NCBI RefSeq assembly: GCF_003240585.1
Contig: NZ_PCDP01000033.1
Span: forward strand, 56,459-120,458
Length of the DNA stretch: 64,000 nucleotides
Source of the DNA: Arminella tubonensis
GTDB taxonomy: Bacteria > Pseudomonadota > Alphaproteobacteria > Rhizobiales > Rhizobiaceae
Direction of reading: 5' to 3'
The translations under genes and the position numbers were made by a program. Below the pieces are notes generated by a model that was not told the origin of the DNA, ran no database searches, and was given only the letters and a program-made list of their open reading frames with translations. Below are positions 1 to 8,096 of this stretch, in pieces (the stretch's first letter is position 1; each line of letters starts with the position of its first letter).

Positions 1-247
1 CGGACGGACGCTTGGCATGCTTGTTGGCGGGAGCCCTCAGCAAGGCGAGTTCGCCGACAAGCTCTTCGAGAACGGTCTTAAAACGCGTCCGCGCAGCGTC
101 GAAGGCCTTTTTGCGCAGCAACGAACCGTCCAGCCCGGTACGCACAGCGTCGTCGACGCCGATGATGAGGTCGACAGGGCCGTGCTGCAGATGCAGTCGT
201 CCGTCGGGATTGCCGTCGTCAAGAAACCGTGAAATTGGCCGGAGCAT
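1..247 (-). CDS. UPF0280 family protein, N-terminal part (runs off left edge)
   Basis: The minus-strand frame starting at the ATG at 247 stays open to the window edge (82 codons). The protein reads MLRPISRFLDDGNPDGRLHL and continues with GPVDLIIGVDD and KAFDAARTRFKTVLEELV. This is the N-terminal pattern of UPF0280 proteins, which belong to the ApbE-like fold superfamily. A GGAGG-type ribosome binding site lies directly before the ATG, and the start is 12 bases after the stop of the 6-hydroxynicotinate reductase gene, so the two are probably one operon. The function of the family is unknown. Its position beside the reductase suggests an accessory or cofactor role in nicotinate breakdown, which is inference. 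Confidence 0.8.
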   Translation of the reverse strand, partial: MLRPISRFLDDGNPDGRLHLQHGPVDLIIGVDDAVRTGLDGSLLRKKAFDAARTRFKTVLEELVGELALLRAPANKHAKRPS

Positions 248-259
248 CCGAACCTCCGC

Positions 260-1753
260 TCAACCGCCCCAGCGGAAGTTTCGACCTTCGGTCGGCCATG
301 GAGAGCCGCCCATCGGGCTGACGCGACGTTCCGCGACCGCAAGCGCCTCTTCGATCGGGACCACGGCCTCCATGTGGCCGCCCAGGGCCCGGTAGTCCTC
401 CAGGCGCATGGTGAATTCGATCGGCGCAACGAGCGCGGGCGTCGGCACGTAGCCGAAAGAGTTGGCCGGCATTTGAGTAACGTCCGCCATGACGGTGATG
501 CCGCCGCCCGGCCAGACATAGGCTGGCGCGCCGCCGCATGAGACATAGGTCAGCGCTTCCTTCACCGAACGGGTGAGGCGGACCGGGTTCGTCGTCACGC
601 CGGCCCGCAAGCTTCCGCCGGCCCCGCCGATGAACATGACCGATGACAGCGCCGGTTCGCAGTTCTCCGCGATGATCTCGACCGATTCCTGAATGGCAGC
701 GGGCAGCACGGTCTGAATCTCCGGCCGCAGGTTCTCGTCGAGCACGTAGTAGGCATATTGCTCGCCCGTGGTGGATACCATCAGCATCCGCATGCCGGGC
801 CATGCGGTCTTCGGGTCGAACTCGGAGAGGATGGTCAGAGGATCGGCGATGTTGGTGCCGCCCCAGCCGATGCCGGGTTCGGCCACCTGGAAGTAACGGC
901 CCGGCGTGGAGCGACGTCCCTTGATGCGGATTCCGGTCGGCGGTACGTCGAGCAGCTTGCCTGCCTGATGTTCGGACAGGACGCCTGTGATATGGTCGTC
1001 GACGACGACGACCTCGTCGACATGGCCCATCCACTGTTTCGCAAACATGCCGATCGTCGCCGAGCCACACCCGACGCGCATCCGGCTCTCCGCGGCGCCG
1101 TTGATGACCGGCGCCGCGCCCGCCTTGACGGTAAGACTGACGCCGCCGTCGACCTGCATGTCGACCGCCTCGCCGTTGCAAAGCTTGAGAAGCGTGTCGC
1201 AGGTGACCCGGCCTTCCTTCTTCGATCCGCCGGTCAGGTGATGCACACCGCCGAGCGAAAGCATCTGGGATCCGTACTCACCTGTTGTTACATGTCCGAC
1301 AGTCTCGCCGTCGACGCGGATGGCGGATGTTTCCGGCCCAAGAAAGCGATCGGTGTCGATCTTAACCTTCGCGCCGCAGTAGCTGAAGATGCCTTCGGTG
1401 ACGACCGTCACCATGTCGACACCGTTTTCCTTCTGCGAGACGATAAAGGGGGCAGGCTTGTAATCGGGATATGTTGTTCCGGCTCCAACTGCAGTGACGA
1501 AGCGCTTCGTCGATTGGACGAGATCGCCGTCCCATTCCGCCTCGTCGGGTCTGGCGAGGAATGGAACAATGTTGCCGCCCTCAGATATTGTGTTCTCGAT
1601 GATTGTGAGTGGATCGACGCGGATGAGGTCTCCACCGACGTTGGCGTACCTGTCGCAGGCGCCTGCCCGTCCGTCGGCAATGTAGCACATCACGGGACAG
1701 GCGTCGCAACGGATCTTGCCGTTGGCGGTGCTCTCGACCTGCTGTTTCACCAT
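260..1753 (-). CDS. 6-hydroxynicotinate reductase
   Basis: A 497-residue protein with an N-terminal cysteine cluster (Cys16, Cys19, Cys23, Cys33 in CDACPVMC...AGAC), fit for an iron-sulfur centre, followed by a long glycine-rich body. It resembles the 6-hydroxynicotinate reductase family, known from Eubacterium barkeri nicotinate fermentation and also found in nicotinate-degrading alphaproteobacteria. The known reaction is ferredoxin-dependent reduction of 6-hydroxynicotinate to 1,4,5,6-tetrahydro-6-oxonicotinate. It would act directly on the product of NicAB encoded at 13-17 kb. An AGGAG site precedes the ATG, and a regulator motif lies 77 bases upstream at 1830-1847. The divergent MarR gene and the ferredoxin-NADP reductase next door fit this role. 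The cofactor content is inferred from the cysteines only. Confidence 0.85.
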   Translation of the reverse strand: MVKQQVESTANGKIRCDACPVMCYIADGRAGACDRYANVGGDLIRVDPLTIIENTISEGGNIVPFLARPDEAEWDGDLVQSTKRFVTAVGAGTTYPDYKPAPFIVSQKENGVDMVTVVTEGIFSYCGAKVKIDTDRFLGPETSAIRVDGETVGHVTTGEYGSQMLSLGGVHHLTGGSKKEGRVTCDTLLKLCNGEAVDMQVDGGVSLTVKAGAAPVINGAAESRMRVGCGSATIGMFAKQWMGHVDEVVVVDDHITGVLSEHQAGKLLDVPPTGIRIKGRRSTPGRYFQVAEPGIGWGGTNIADPLTILSEFDPKTAWPGMRMLMVSTTGEQYAYYVLDENLRPEIQTVLPAAIQESVEIIAENCEPALSSVMFIGGAGGSLRAGVTTNPVRLTRSVKEALTYVSCGGAPAYVWPGGGITVMADVTQMPANSFGYVPTPALVAPIEFTMRLEDYRALGGHMEAVVPIEEALAVAERRVSPMGGSPWPTEGRNFRWGG

Positions 1754-1829
1754 GCCGCTCTCCTGTTCGTTTAAGCCTGATCTCAGGGCCGTTCAGGTCG
1801 GGGCGGTGTTCCGTCCTCGTTCCCCATTC

Positions 1830-1847
1830 TTGTTTGTATGCGAATGA
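1830..1847. promoter_or_regulatory. Putative NicR-type operator, site A
   Basis: TTGTTTGTATGCGAATGA. It shares the 15-base core TTTGTRTRCRAATGA with sites at 2550, 8073 and 17248. It lies 77 bases upstream of the 6-hydroxynicotinate reductase start, in the space divergent to the MarR gene. An imperfect palindrome of this size suits a MarR dimer. Confidence 0.7.
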
Positions 1848-1985
1848 CTATCATCTCTCGAGGAGATGCTGTCAAGTTCTCTGGCGGCTGTGGCCGTTGT
1901 CCGGGATATAGGCAGGCTGCGGTCCTGCGCCTTGCAATGGACCACAGGACGTTGAACAATCGCGTCGACAGGGTTAAAGCCTGAA

Positions 1986-2005
1986 CATACGCATGCATAC
2001 AATTC
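1986..2005. promoter_or_regulatory. Possible weak operator before the MarR gene
   Basis: On the minus strand this reads GAATTGTATGCATGCGTATG. It shares TTGTATGC with site A but lacks the AATGA arm. It sits 18 bases before the MarR start codon, a typical autoregulation position. The match is poor and the call is tentative. Confidence 0.3.
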
Positions 2006-2023
2006 CTGCACGAGGACGTTTTA

Positions 2024-2470
2024 ATGCAGATTTCCGCTGAAACCGGGCATATTGAGGAGACACCTTACCAGGTCGAAAGACAGGTCGGTTTCCTGCTGCG
2101 CCAGGCAAACCAGCGGCACGTAGCCATCTTTTCCAATATAATCGGCGACAAATTGACGACAACCCAGTGGTCTGCTCTTTCGAAGCTGCAGCAAAACCAG
2201 CCGTGCTCGCAGAATCAGTTGGGACGCGAAACGGCGATGGACGTCGCGACCATCAAGGGTGTCGTGGATCGTCTGGTAAAGCGCGGGCTGGTGGCGACTG
2301 TTCCCGACATGTCCGATGCCAGAAGGGTTGTCCTGTCGCTGACGCAGCAGGGGGAAGAGGTGGTCACAGAAAATAGGCAGGCCGCAAGAGCCGCGACGGA
2401 AGAGACCCTCTCGCCTTTGACCTCAGGCGAAAGAATGATCTTCCTCGAACTGCTGCAAAAGCTTTGCTAG
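2024..2470 (+). CDS. MarR family regulator, NicR-like
   Basis: A 148-residue protein with the MarR winged-helix layout. There is an N-terminal dimerisation helix (VERQVGFLLRQANQRH), a helix-turn-helix around residues 55-85 (NQLGRETAMDVATIKGVVDRLVKRG) and the wing signature DARRVVLSLT. GAGGACG is the ribosome binding site. It lies between the 6-hydroxynicotinate reductase and ferredoxin-NADP reductase genes. NicR of Pseudomonas putida is a MarR repressor of nicotinate genes that is relieved by 6-hydroxynicotinate. The shared motif before four nearby transcription units makes this the likely local equivalent. Identity of ligand and operator is inferred from context. Confidence 0.85.
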   Translation: MQISAETGHIEETPYQVERQVGFLLRQANQRHVAIFSNIIGDKLTTTQWSALSKLQQNQPCSQNQLGRETAMDVATIKGVVDRLVKRGLVATVPDMSDARRVVLSLTQQGEEVVTENRQAARAATEETLSPLTSGERMIFLELLQKLC

Positions 2471-2549
2471 CTGTCGGCCCGGGCAGGCGCGACGGAAGGC
2501 GAACATTCCCGATAAAACGCTTTGACTTTTCTCGCCGACACTGGAATAT

Positions 2550-2567
2550 TCGTTTGTATACGAATGA
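2550..2567. promoter_or_regulatory. Putative NicR-type operator, site B
   Basis: TCGTTTGTATACGAATGA, a near-palindrome centred on TATA, ending 23 bases before the ferredoxin-NADP reductase ATG at 2591. An upstream in-frame start at 2522 would place this site inside the coding region, so the site also argues for the 2591 start. Confidence 0.75.
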
Positions 2568-2590
2568 ATATTGTTGGCGAGGGATTTGGT

Positions 2591-3439
2591 ATGAACATGG
2601 AAGTGAAGAATTCCACCGTCGAGCATCTGCCCCTTGGGGCCGGCCTTGCCACAGTCCGCTTTCCCATTCCCGAGAACGTCTTTGCACAGACGGTGACCGA
2701 GGTGCGCCATTTTACGGATCGGCTATTCAAGTTCCGGATCACGCGGCCACCAGAATTCAGGTTCAGGTCGGGCGAGTTCATCATGATCGGTCTTCCCAAC
2801 GCGGAGAAGCCGGTCTACCGCGCCTATTCCATCGCCAGTCCTTTCTGGGATGAAGAAATCGAATTCTACTCGATCAAGGTGCCGGGCGGACCGCTGACCG
2901 AGGAGCTTCAGAAAATTGTCCGTGGCGATACGGTGCTTATGCGCAAGAAGCCGACGGGTACGCTGGTGCTTGATGCGCTCATTCCCGGCAAGCGGCTTTA
3001 TATGCTGTCTACCGGAACCGGCGTCGCGCCGTTCGCCAGCCTTATCCGCGATCCGGAAACCTACGAGAAGTTCGAGGAGATCGTTCTCGTCCAGACTTGC
3101 CGCGACGTCGACGAATTGACCTATATATCGGACATTGTTGACGGATTGCGCGAGGATCCCCTGATCGGAGAACTGGTCGGAGATCGCCTTCGGCTTCATA
3201 CCACGACGACGCGCGAACCCTTCGCACGGATGGGTCGCATCACCGATCTGCTTTCGAGCGGGCGGTTCTTCGCCGACACGGGTCTTCCTCCTATCGATCC
3301 CGAGATGGATCGCGCCATGATCTGCGGTTCGATGGAGATGCTGAAGGATACGAAGGCGGTCCTCCAGTCCTTCGGTCTTGTGGAAGGTGCGAACAACGCG
3401 CCGGCGACATTCGTGGTCGAGCGCGCCTTCGTCGGCTAA
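2591..3439 (+). CDS. Ferredoxin-NADP+ reductase
   Basis: A 282-residue FAD/NAD(P)H reductase of the bacterial Fpr type. The FAD-binding strand YRAYSIASP (about residue 76-84), the NADP Rossmann entry STGTGVAPF and the C-terminal VERAFVG are seen; the last is the family's typical end. GAGGG precedes the ATG at 2591. The gene is alone in its unit, directly behind regulator site B. Its likely job is to reduce a ferredoxin that supplies the 6-hydroxynicotinate reductase. No ferredoxin gene was found in the window, so a housekeeping ferredoxin would be needed. The enzyme class is clear; the partner is inferred. Confidence 0.88.
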   Translation: MNMEVKNSTVEHLPLGAGLATVRFPIPENVFAQTVTEVRHFTDRLFKFRITRPPEFRFRSGEFIMIGLPNAEKPVYRAYSIASPFWDEEIEFYSIKVPGGPLTEELQKIVRGDTVLMRKKPTGTLVLDALIPGKRLYMLSTGTGVAPFASLIRDPETYEKFEEIVLVQTCRDVDELTYISDIVDGLREDPLIGELVGDRLRLHTTTTREPFARMGRITDLLSSGRFFADTGLPPIDPEMDRAMICGSMEMLKDTKAVLQSFGLVEGANNAPATFVVERAFVG

Positions 3440-3454
3440 TGCTGAGGCTCGGCT

Positions 3455-4042
3455 TCAGCGCATTCTTGCTGTCAAAGTGGCAGTCGTTGCCAGTTCGATC
3501 TGATCCGGCATGCGTGGCAGAACATGTGCAAGGATCTGATCGTGCGACATGGTCGACGAACTGCCGACCGCGTCGGTCGCGACCACCACATGAAAACCAG
3601 CGTCGACGGCATCGAACACGCTTGCCAGCACGCAAACATCAGTCTCGACGCCGCTGAAAATCAGCGTGTCGACGTTCTCCTGGCGCAGTCTATCGGCAAA
3701 GCCCGGAGCACCGAAGATCGAATAGGTGGTTTTCTCAACCAGGGCACCTTCGGGCGCGATCGCTGCAAGAGGCTCCATCAGATCCTGCATAGCCGGGTCC
3801 ATCTGATCGGTCGTGAGCATCGACCACCGGCGATAATAGGTCTCCCAGCTTCCAGGCGCATGCTCGGGCGCGGAAGGCACCATGAACTTCGCAAACAGCG
3901 TCTTTCCCGCGTAGAAGTCGCAGAGCTCGAGAATATTGGGCAATATCGCTGCCATGACTGGCGTATGCCAGGCGGTCTCTTCGGCAAATAGCCGCTGCAT
4001 GTCGATCACGATGTGGCGAATGGTCGGGGCTGACGGCACCAT
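3455..4042 (-). CDS. Isochorismatase-family cysteine hydrolase
   Basis: A 195-residue protein with the triad signatures of the family: Asp in VIDMQRLF, Lys in VEKTTYSIF and the nucleophile Cys in GVETDVCVLAS. Members hydrolyse amides or ethers (nicotinamidase, maleamate amidohydrolase, isochorismatase). It is the last gene of the ABC importer operon, one base after the ATPase stop, and that operon has regulator site C in front. A substrate related to nicotinate, such as an amide or pathway intermediate, is plausible. NicF-type maleamate hydrolysis belongs to a different (2,5-dihydroxypyridine) route and is not supported by any other gene here. Confidence 0.8.
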   Translation of the reverse strand: MVPSAPTIRHIVIDMQRLFAEETAWHTPVMAAILPNILELCDFYAGKTLFAKFMVPSAPEHAPGSWETYYRRWSMLTTDQMDPAMQDLMEPLAAIAPEGALVEKTTYSIFGAPGFADRLRQENVDTLIFSGVETDVCVLASVFDAVDAGFHVVVATDAVGSSSTMSHDQILAHVLPRMPDQIELATTATLTARMR

Positions 4043-4043
4043 C

Positions 4044-5105
4044 TCAGGTCTCGACGGCTATGGTGTGGGAGGGAGACCAGGAGAGTGTGACTTCAGACCT
4101 GCCGGGCAGGATGGTGCCGTCGGTGTTCTGGGCAAACAGCTTCAATTCGTTCCCGTCCGCTGTCGTCAGAACATAGGTCAGCGCAGCTCCCGCATAGATC
4201 ACGGTCTGCACGGTCGCCTTCAGGCTGTTGCGCTCCGGATCGGTAGCCGTGCCTTGCCTGACGACCGCCATCTTTTCAGGCCGCACCGCAAGGGTGGCAG
4301 CCGTGCCGATGGTGCCGGTTGGGCCGCTGGAGCGGACCAAAGTCCCGTCCCCTAGCTTCACCCCACCAGCGACAACCGTTCCGGTCAGGAAATTCGCGTC
4401 TCCAAGGAACTGTGCGGCGAACCTCGTCCTCGGCCGCTCGTAGATCTCGGATGGTGCTCCGATCTGGACAATCCTGCCGCGGTCGAGAATTGCGACGCGG
4501 TCGGAAAGCGTCAGGGCCTCTTCCTGGTCGTGGGTCACGAAAATGGTCGTCAGCCCGGTTTCTCGCTGGATGCGAAGAAGCTCCACCTGCATTTCCTGCC
4601 TCAGACGGCGATCAAGCGCCGATAGGGGTTCGTCGAGCAGAAGAACGCTTGGCTTGATGACCATAGCGCGCGCCAGTGCCACCCGTTGCTGCTGGCCACC
4701 TGAAAGTTGCTTGGGTCTGCGGCTGCCGTATCCTGGTAGCCTCACCATCTCCAGCGCCTCCTCCACCTGACGCCGTGCGTCCTCGCCCTTTATGCCGCGG
4801 CGGGCAAGGCCGAACCCGACATTCTCAGCAACAGTCATGTGCGGAAACAAGGCATAGTTCTGGAACACCATTCCGATGTTGCGTGCCCAGACAGGCGTGT
4901 CGGTCACGTCGCTGCCGCCGATCGATACCGTTCCCATATCCGGGGCTATGAAGCCAGCGACGATCCGCAGCAGGGTTGTCTTTCCAGAGCCGGAAGGGCC
5001 GAGCAGGCTTGTGAACGAGCCCTCAGCAAAGCTTGTGCTGATGTCAGACAGCACCGGGGTCTGGCCGTAGGACTTCGCGACCGAAGATACTTCAACGTTT
5101 GTCAC
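4044..5105 (-). CDS. ABC transporter ATP-binding protein, spermidine/putrescine type
   Basis: A 353-residue ATPase with Walker A GPSGSGKTT, signature LSGGQQQRVALARA, Walker B LLLDEPLSALD, the switch His in THDQEEA and a C-terminal TOBE-like domain (about residues 270-350). It follows the PotA/FbpC type. The start is taken at GTG 5105 behind GGGAGG, giving a 14-base overlap with the upstream permease; a longer frame would extend well into that gene. It energises the two permeases at 5092-6785. The substrate is unknown. Regulation with the nicotinate genes suggests nicotinate or a conjugate rather than polyamine. Confidence 0.88.
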   Translation of the reverse strand: MTNVEVSSVAKSYGQTPVLSDISTSFAEGSFTSLLGPSGSGKTTLLRIVAGFIAPDMGTVSIGGSDVTDTPVWARNIGMVFQNYALFPHMTVAENVGFGLARRGIKGEDARRQVEEALEMVRLPGYGSRRPKQLSGGQQQRVALARAMVIKPSVLLLDEPLSALDRRLRQEMQVELLRIQRETGLTTIFVTHDQEEALTLSDRVAILDRGRIVQIGAPSEIYERPRTRFAAQFLGDANFLTGTVVAGGVKLGDGTLVRSSGPTGTIGTAATLAVRPEKMAVVRQGTATDPERNSLKATVQTVIYAGAALTYVLTTADGNELKLFAQNTDGTILPGRSEVTLSWSPSHTIAVET

Positions 5106-5871
5106 TGATGCCTCCCGGGCGGGCGAAGAGAACGAAGACAAGGATCGAAGCCATGGAGCCAAGCAGCAGAATGGTCGAGATTGCGTTTATCTCCGGAGTG
5201 AAACCTTTGCGGATCGCCGAGTAGATCTGGACGGGCAGGGTCGTGTAGCCCGGCGTTGCCAGAAAATACGAGATCACGAATTGGTCGAGCGAAACGGCGA
5301 AGGCGAACAATGCGGCCCCGACGATGCTTGGCGCGAGCAGCGGCAGCGTCACGGAGAAGAAGGCGTGTAGGGGCGTGGAGCCGAGGCTGATGGCGGCTTC
5401 CTCGAGATCTGCCCGGATCGTCTGAAATCCGGTTCCGACGACCAGCACCACATAGGGGATTGCCAATGCGACGTGACCGATGATGAGCGCATGCATGCCG
5501 CGGCCGATGCCGGTCCAGAAGAAGAAGACGAGCATCGCCGTGCCGGTTATAAGCCATGGTATCGCAATTGGTGGCAGAAGCAGGAGTTGAAGCAGCGTCT
5601 TGCCCTTGAACGTGCGACGGGCAAGGGCGACTGACGCCATCGTGCCGAGAACCGTAGCCACAACCGCGGTGATGACCGCGATCACGACGCTGTTTATGCC
5701 GGAGGTGATCAACTGGTCATTGCCCGCAAGTTCCGAATACCATTTCGTCGAGAAGTGAAACGGCAACTCGTAGAGCGAGGATTCGTTGAACCCCATCGCC
5801 ATCATCACGACGATCGGAAGGTACAGGAAGACCAGGATCAACAGCAGGTAGATGCGGGCGAGGGCAGTCAT
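5092..5871 (-). CDS. ABC transporter permease, PotC-like
   Basis: A 259-residue inner-membrane protein with six predicted hydrophobic segments, starting MTALARIYLLLILVFLYLP. The cytoplasmic coupling loop EEAAISLGSTPLHAFFSVTLPLL is the EAA motif of binding-protein-dependent permeases. The ATG overlaps the stop of the preceding permease in an ATGA, so translation is coupled. It forms the heteromeric channel with the gene at 5868-6785. Confidence 0.88.
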   Translation of the reverse strand: MTALARIYLLLILVFLYLPIVVMMAMGFNESSLYELPFHFSTKWYSELAGNDQLITSGINSVVIAVITAVVATVLGTMASVALARRTFKGKTLLQLLLLPPIAIPWLITGTAMLVFFFWTGIGRGMHALIIGHVALAIPYVVLVVGTGFQTIRADLEEAAISLGSTPLHAFFSVTLPLLAPSIVGAALFAFAVSLDQFVISYFLATPGYTTLPVQIYSAIRKGFTPEINAISTILLLGSMASILVFVLFARPGGISDKR

Positions 5872-6785
5872 GCTGGTGCCCCCGTGCCGCGCCGAAGCAC
5901 ACCGGAGAAAGTGGCGAAGATCGCAAGGACCACAGCCAGCATGGTGAAGGAAAGGGCGGCGCCGAGCGGCCAGTTGAAGGCCTGGGTGAACTGGTCTTCG
6001 ATGACAGTGCCCATCGTGACCCCGACCCGGCCGCCGAGAATTCGCGGCTCCATGAACGACCCGATGACGGGTACGAAGGTCAGCACCGATCCGGACACGA
6101 TGCCTGGCATGGCCATGGGCACAAGTATCCTGAAGAGGATCGTCCACCAGCGTGCACCAAGGCTCGCGGCCGCTTCGACAATCGCATCGTCGATCGTCAC
6201 CAGCGCGATGTAGCAGGTCAGGATCATGTAGGGCAGGTAGCCATGGACAAGTCCGACGACTATGGCGGGGCGCGTGTAGAGGAATCCGACCGAGCCGGCC
6301 TCAGGCGCAAGCCAGTGAACGACGCTGTCGAGGAAACCGCCTTCGCGCAGGACCATCGTCCAGGAAAAGATGCGGACAAGTCCGTTTGTCCAGAACGGAA
6401 GAAGGATCAGTATGAGCAACGTTTCGCGCATGCGATTGGCAGTCGCGCGAGCAAGCGCAAGGGCGGCGAAGAAGCCGAGAATGGCGCAGGAGATGGTGGT
6501 CGCGAACCCGATCAGGAGCGAAGTCCAGGCGATCCCGACGAGATAGGGCTGGGTGACAAACGACTTATATTGCTTCAGCGTAAAGACGATCGGCGCGCGT
6601 CCCATCGGCGTCGCGTTCATGAAGCTGAACACCAGCATCGTCAGGAGCGGCAGAAAGACGGCCACGAAAAGCCAGCCGTAGGTCGGCAGCAGAAGGGCGA
6701 CGGTCGGGAACCAGCCGGGCAGGCGGCCCCGGCCGCGCGCGCCTTGCAACGCGCTCGCGGCCGTCTGGTTTGCCTCAAGCGGCAT
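5868..6785 (-). CDS. ABC transporter permease, PotB-like
   Basis: A 305-residue membrane protein with an N-terminal cytoplasmic stretch, hydrophobic segments from about residue 28, and the EAA loop VEAAASLGARWWTILFRILVP near residue 215. It overlaps the binding-protein gene upstream by 11 bases and the second permease downstream by four. This is the PotB partner of the spermidine/putrescine/2-aminoethylphosphonate-type importer. Confidence 0.88.
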   Translation of the reverse strand: MPLEANQTAASALQGARGRGRLPGWFPTVALLLPTYGWLFVAVFLPLLTMLVFSFMNATPMGRAPIVFTLKQYKSFVTQPYLVGIAWTSLLIGFATTISCAILGFFAALALARATANRMRETLLILILLPFWTNGLVRIFSWTMVLREGGFLDSVVHWLAPEAGSVGFLYTRPAIVVGLVHGYLPYMILTCYIALVTIDDAIVEAAASLGARWWTILFRILVPMAMPGIVSGSVLTFVPVIGSFMEPRILGGRVGVTMGTVIEDQFTQAFNWPLGAALSFTMLAVVLAIFATFSGVLRRGTGAPA

Positions 6786-7851
6786 AGAAGGCTTTCACTT
6801 CCTGCCAGAGGTTGTTGAAAGATTCACGACGATCGTCAGGCAATGCAGACTGGATTGTCATCGTCTTGAGGTATTCCGGCTTATGGATTGCCCGGTTCAG
6901 GTCGTCGGCCGGAAGCTTCTCCATGGCCGCCGCGTTCGCCGAAGCGGGAGCGCCGACTTTAGTCGCCCATTCTACATAGAAATCAGGGTCGATCATGTAG
7001 TTGATGAAGGACAGCCCAGCCTCGGCATTGGCAGCGCCGGCCGGCACGCAGAGGCTATCGAGCCAGCCAATGCCGCCTTCTTTCGGAACGACGAACTCGA
7101 CGGGCAGCTTGCTGTTGCGCTTCGAGCGCACCGCCGCTCCCGACCAATAGACGGAAAGGTCGAATTCCTTGGCAGCGAACGACTTGTTCCACTGGTCTTC
7201 GCTGGACCAAAGCAGCTTGACGTTGTCCTTGAAGCCCTTCAGCTTCTCAGTAACCGCGGCCAGATCCTTTGGATTGTTCATGTCCTGACCGGAAAGAAGG
7301 GCGCCGATGGCAACGCCTGTGACAGCGTCGTCAAACAAGGCAACACGGCCCTTATGGGAGGGATCCCCGAGTGCGGCATAGCTGTCGGGTTTCGGCGCTC
7401 CCTCGACGATTGCAAGCGAGGTGATACCCCAGACCCAGGAGACGCCGTAGGTCTTGCCATCCAGCTGCAGATTAGGGTGGCCCTTCAATTCCGGCGACAG
7501 TCCCGCCGAATTCTTGACGGCGGACAGATCGATCGCAGTGATAAGGCCTTCGCCGGCCGCCTGCTGCGTGCGGGCGCTGTTGATTAGGACGACGTCATAG
7601 GCGCCTGGATTGGTGCGCAGTTTCGTCAGCATTTCCGGTTCGGAGCTGAAGTAGTCGTGCACCACTTCGATACCGGTCTTGTCGGTAAATGCCTTGACGG
7701 CCCATTTCTCGTCCGTGCCGTATCCTTGCCAGTTGAGGACGGTAATCTTCGTGGCAGCACGCAACTGGCGGGGCATGATGGTAGAAGCGGCGGCGGCAAG
7801 CGCCCCGGTTCCGATGAGCGCAAGTGTCTGACGTCGTGTGGTGTTAAACAT
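6775..7851 (-). CDS. ABC transporter periplasmic substrate-binding protein, PotD-like (Tat signal)
   Basis: A 358-residue binding protein. The N-terminus MFNTTRRQTLALIGTG with a following Ala-rich stretch looks like a twin-arginine signal. The mature part begins with ATKITVLNWQGYGTDE and contains DVVLINSARTQQAA and VYWSGAAVRS, typical of family 1 extracellular binding proteins of the PotD/PhnS type. GAGAGGGG precedes the ATG at 7851; an upstream start is possible but less well placed. It is the first gene of the importer operon, with regulator site C about 220 bases upstream. Tat export would suggest folding before export. The ligand cannot be read from the sequence. Confidence 0.85.
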   Translation of the reverse strand: MFNTTRRQTLALIGTGALAAAASTIMPRQLRAATKITVLNWQGYGTDEKWAVKAFTDKTGIEVVHDYFSSEPEMLTKLRTNPGAYDVVLINSARTQQAAGEGLITAIDLSAVKNSAGLSPELKGHPNLQLDGKTYGVSWVWGITSLAIVEGAPKPDSYAALGDPSHKGRVALFDDAVTGVAIGALLSGQDMNNPKDLAAVTEKLKGFKDNVKLLWSSEDQWNKSFAAKEFDLSVYWSGAAVRSKRNSKLPVEFVVPKEGGIGWLDSLCVPAGAANAEAGLSFINYMIDPDFYVEWATKVGAPASANAAAMEKLPADDLNRAIHKPEYLKTMTIQSALPDDRRESFNNLWQEVKAFYAA

Positions 7852-8072
7852 GCTGGTTTGCCCCTCTCTCTTGTTGTCGGCGTGCAATCAACGTCGCCGG
7901 CCTTGTTGGCCGTGACAGCAACCTACCTGGCCCGATCGCACCCCTTTTCCTCTTGGGCAACCATCGAGCATGCAACTTGAAACAGAAATCTTCTAGGCGG
8001 GCGTGCAACGGCCGCCCCGGTCCTTTCTGATCTGGATCCCGGCTTGCGCTCTTCTTGGCGGCTCGGTCCAAT

Positions 8073-8090
8073 CTGTTTGTATACAAATGA
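8073..8090. promoter_or_regulatory. Putative NicR-type operator, site C
   Basis: CTGTTTGTATACAAATGA, containing the perfect 12-base palindrome TTTGTATACAAA. It lies between the glycosidase stop at 8097 and the importer operon start at 7851, so it should control the importer and hydrolase genes. Confidence 0.72.
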
Positions 8091-8096
8091 TTATGT

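Noticed and set aside
219..1181. A long minus-strand frame overlapping the 6-hydroxynicotinate reductase gene in another frame.
   Set aside because: It is Arg/Gly-rich low-complexity, as expected of a shadow frame in GC-rich DNA, and lies wholly within a well-supported gene.
2522..2590. An earlier start for the ferredoxin-NADP reductase.
   Set aside because: It would put the operator at 2550-2567 inside the coding region and adds residues without family similarity; the ATG at 2591 has a ribosome binding site.
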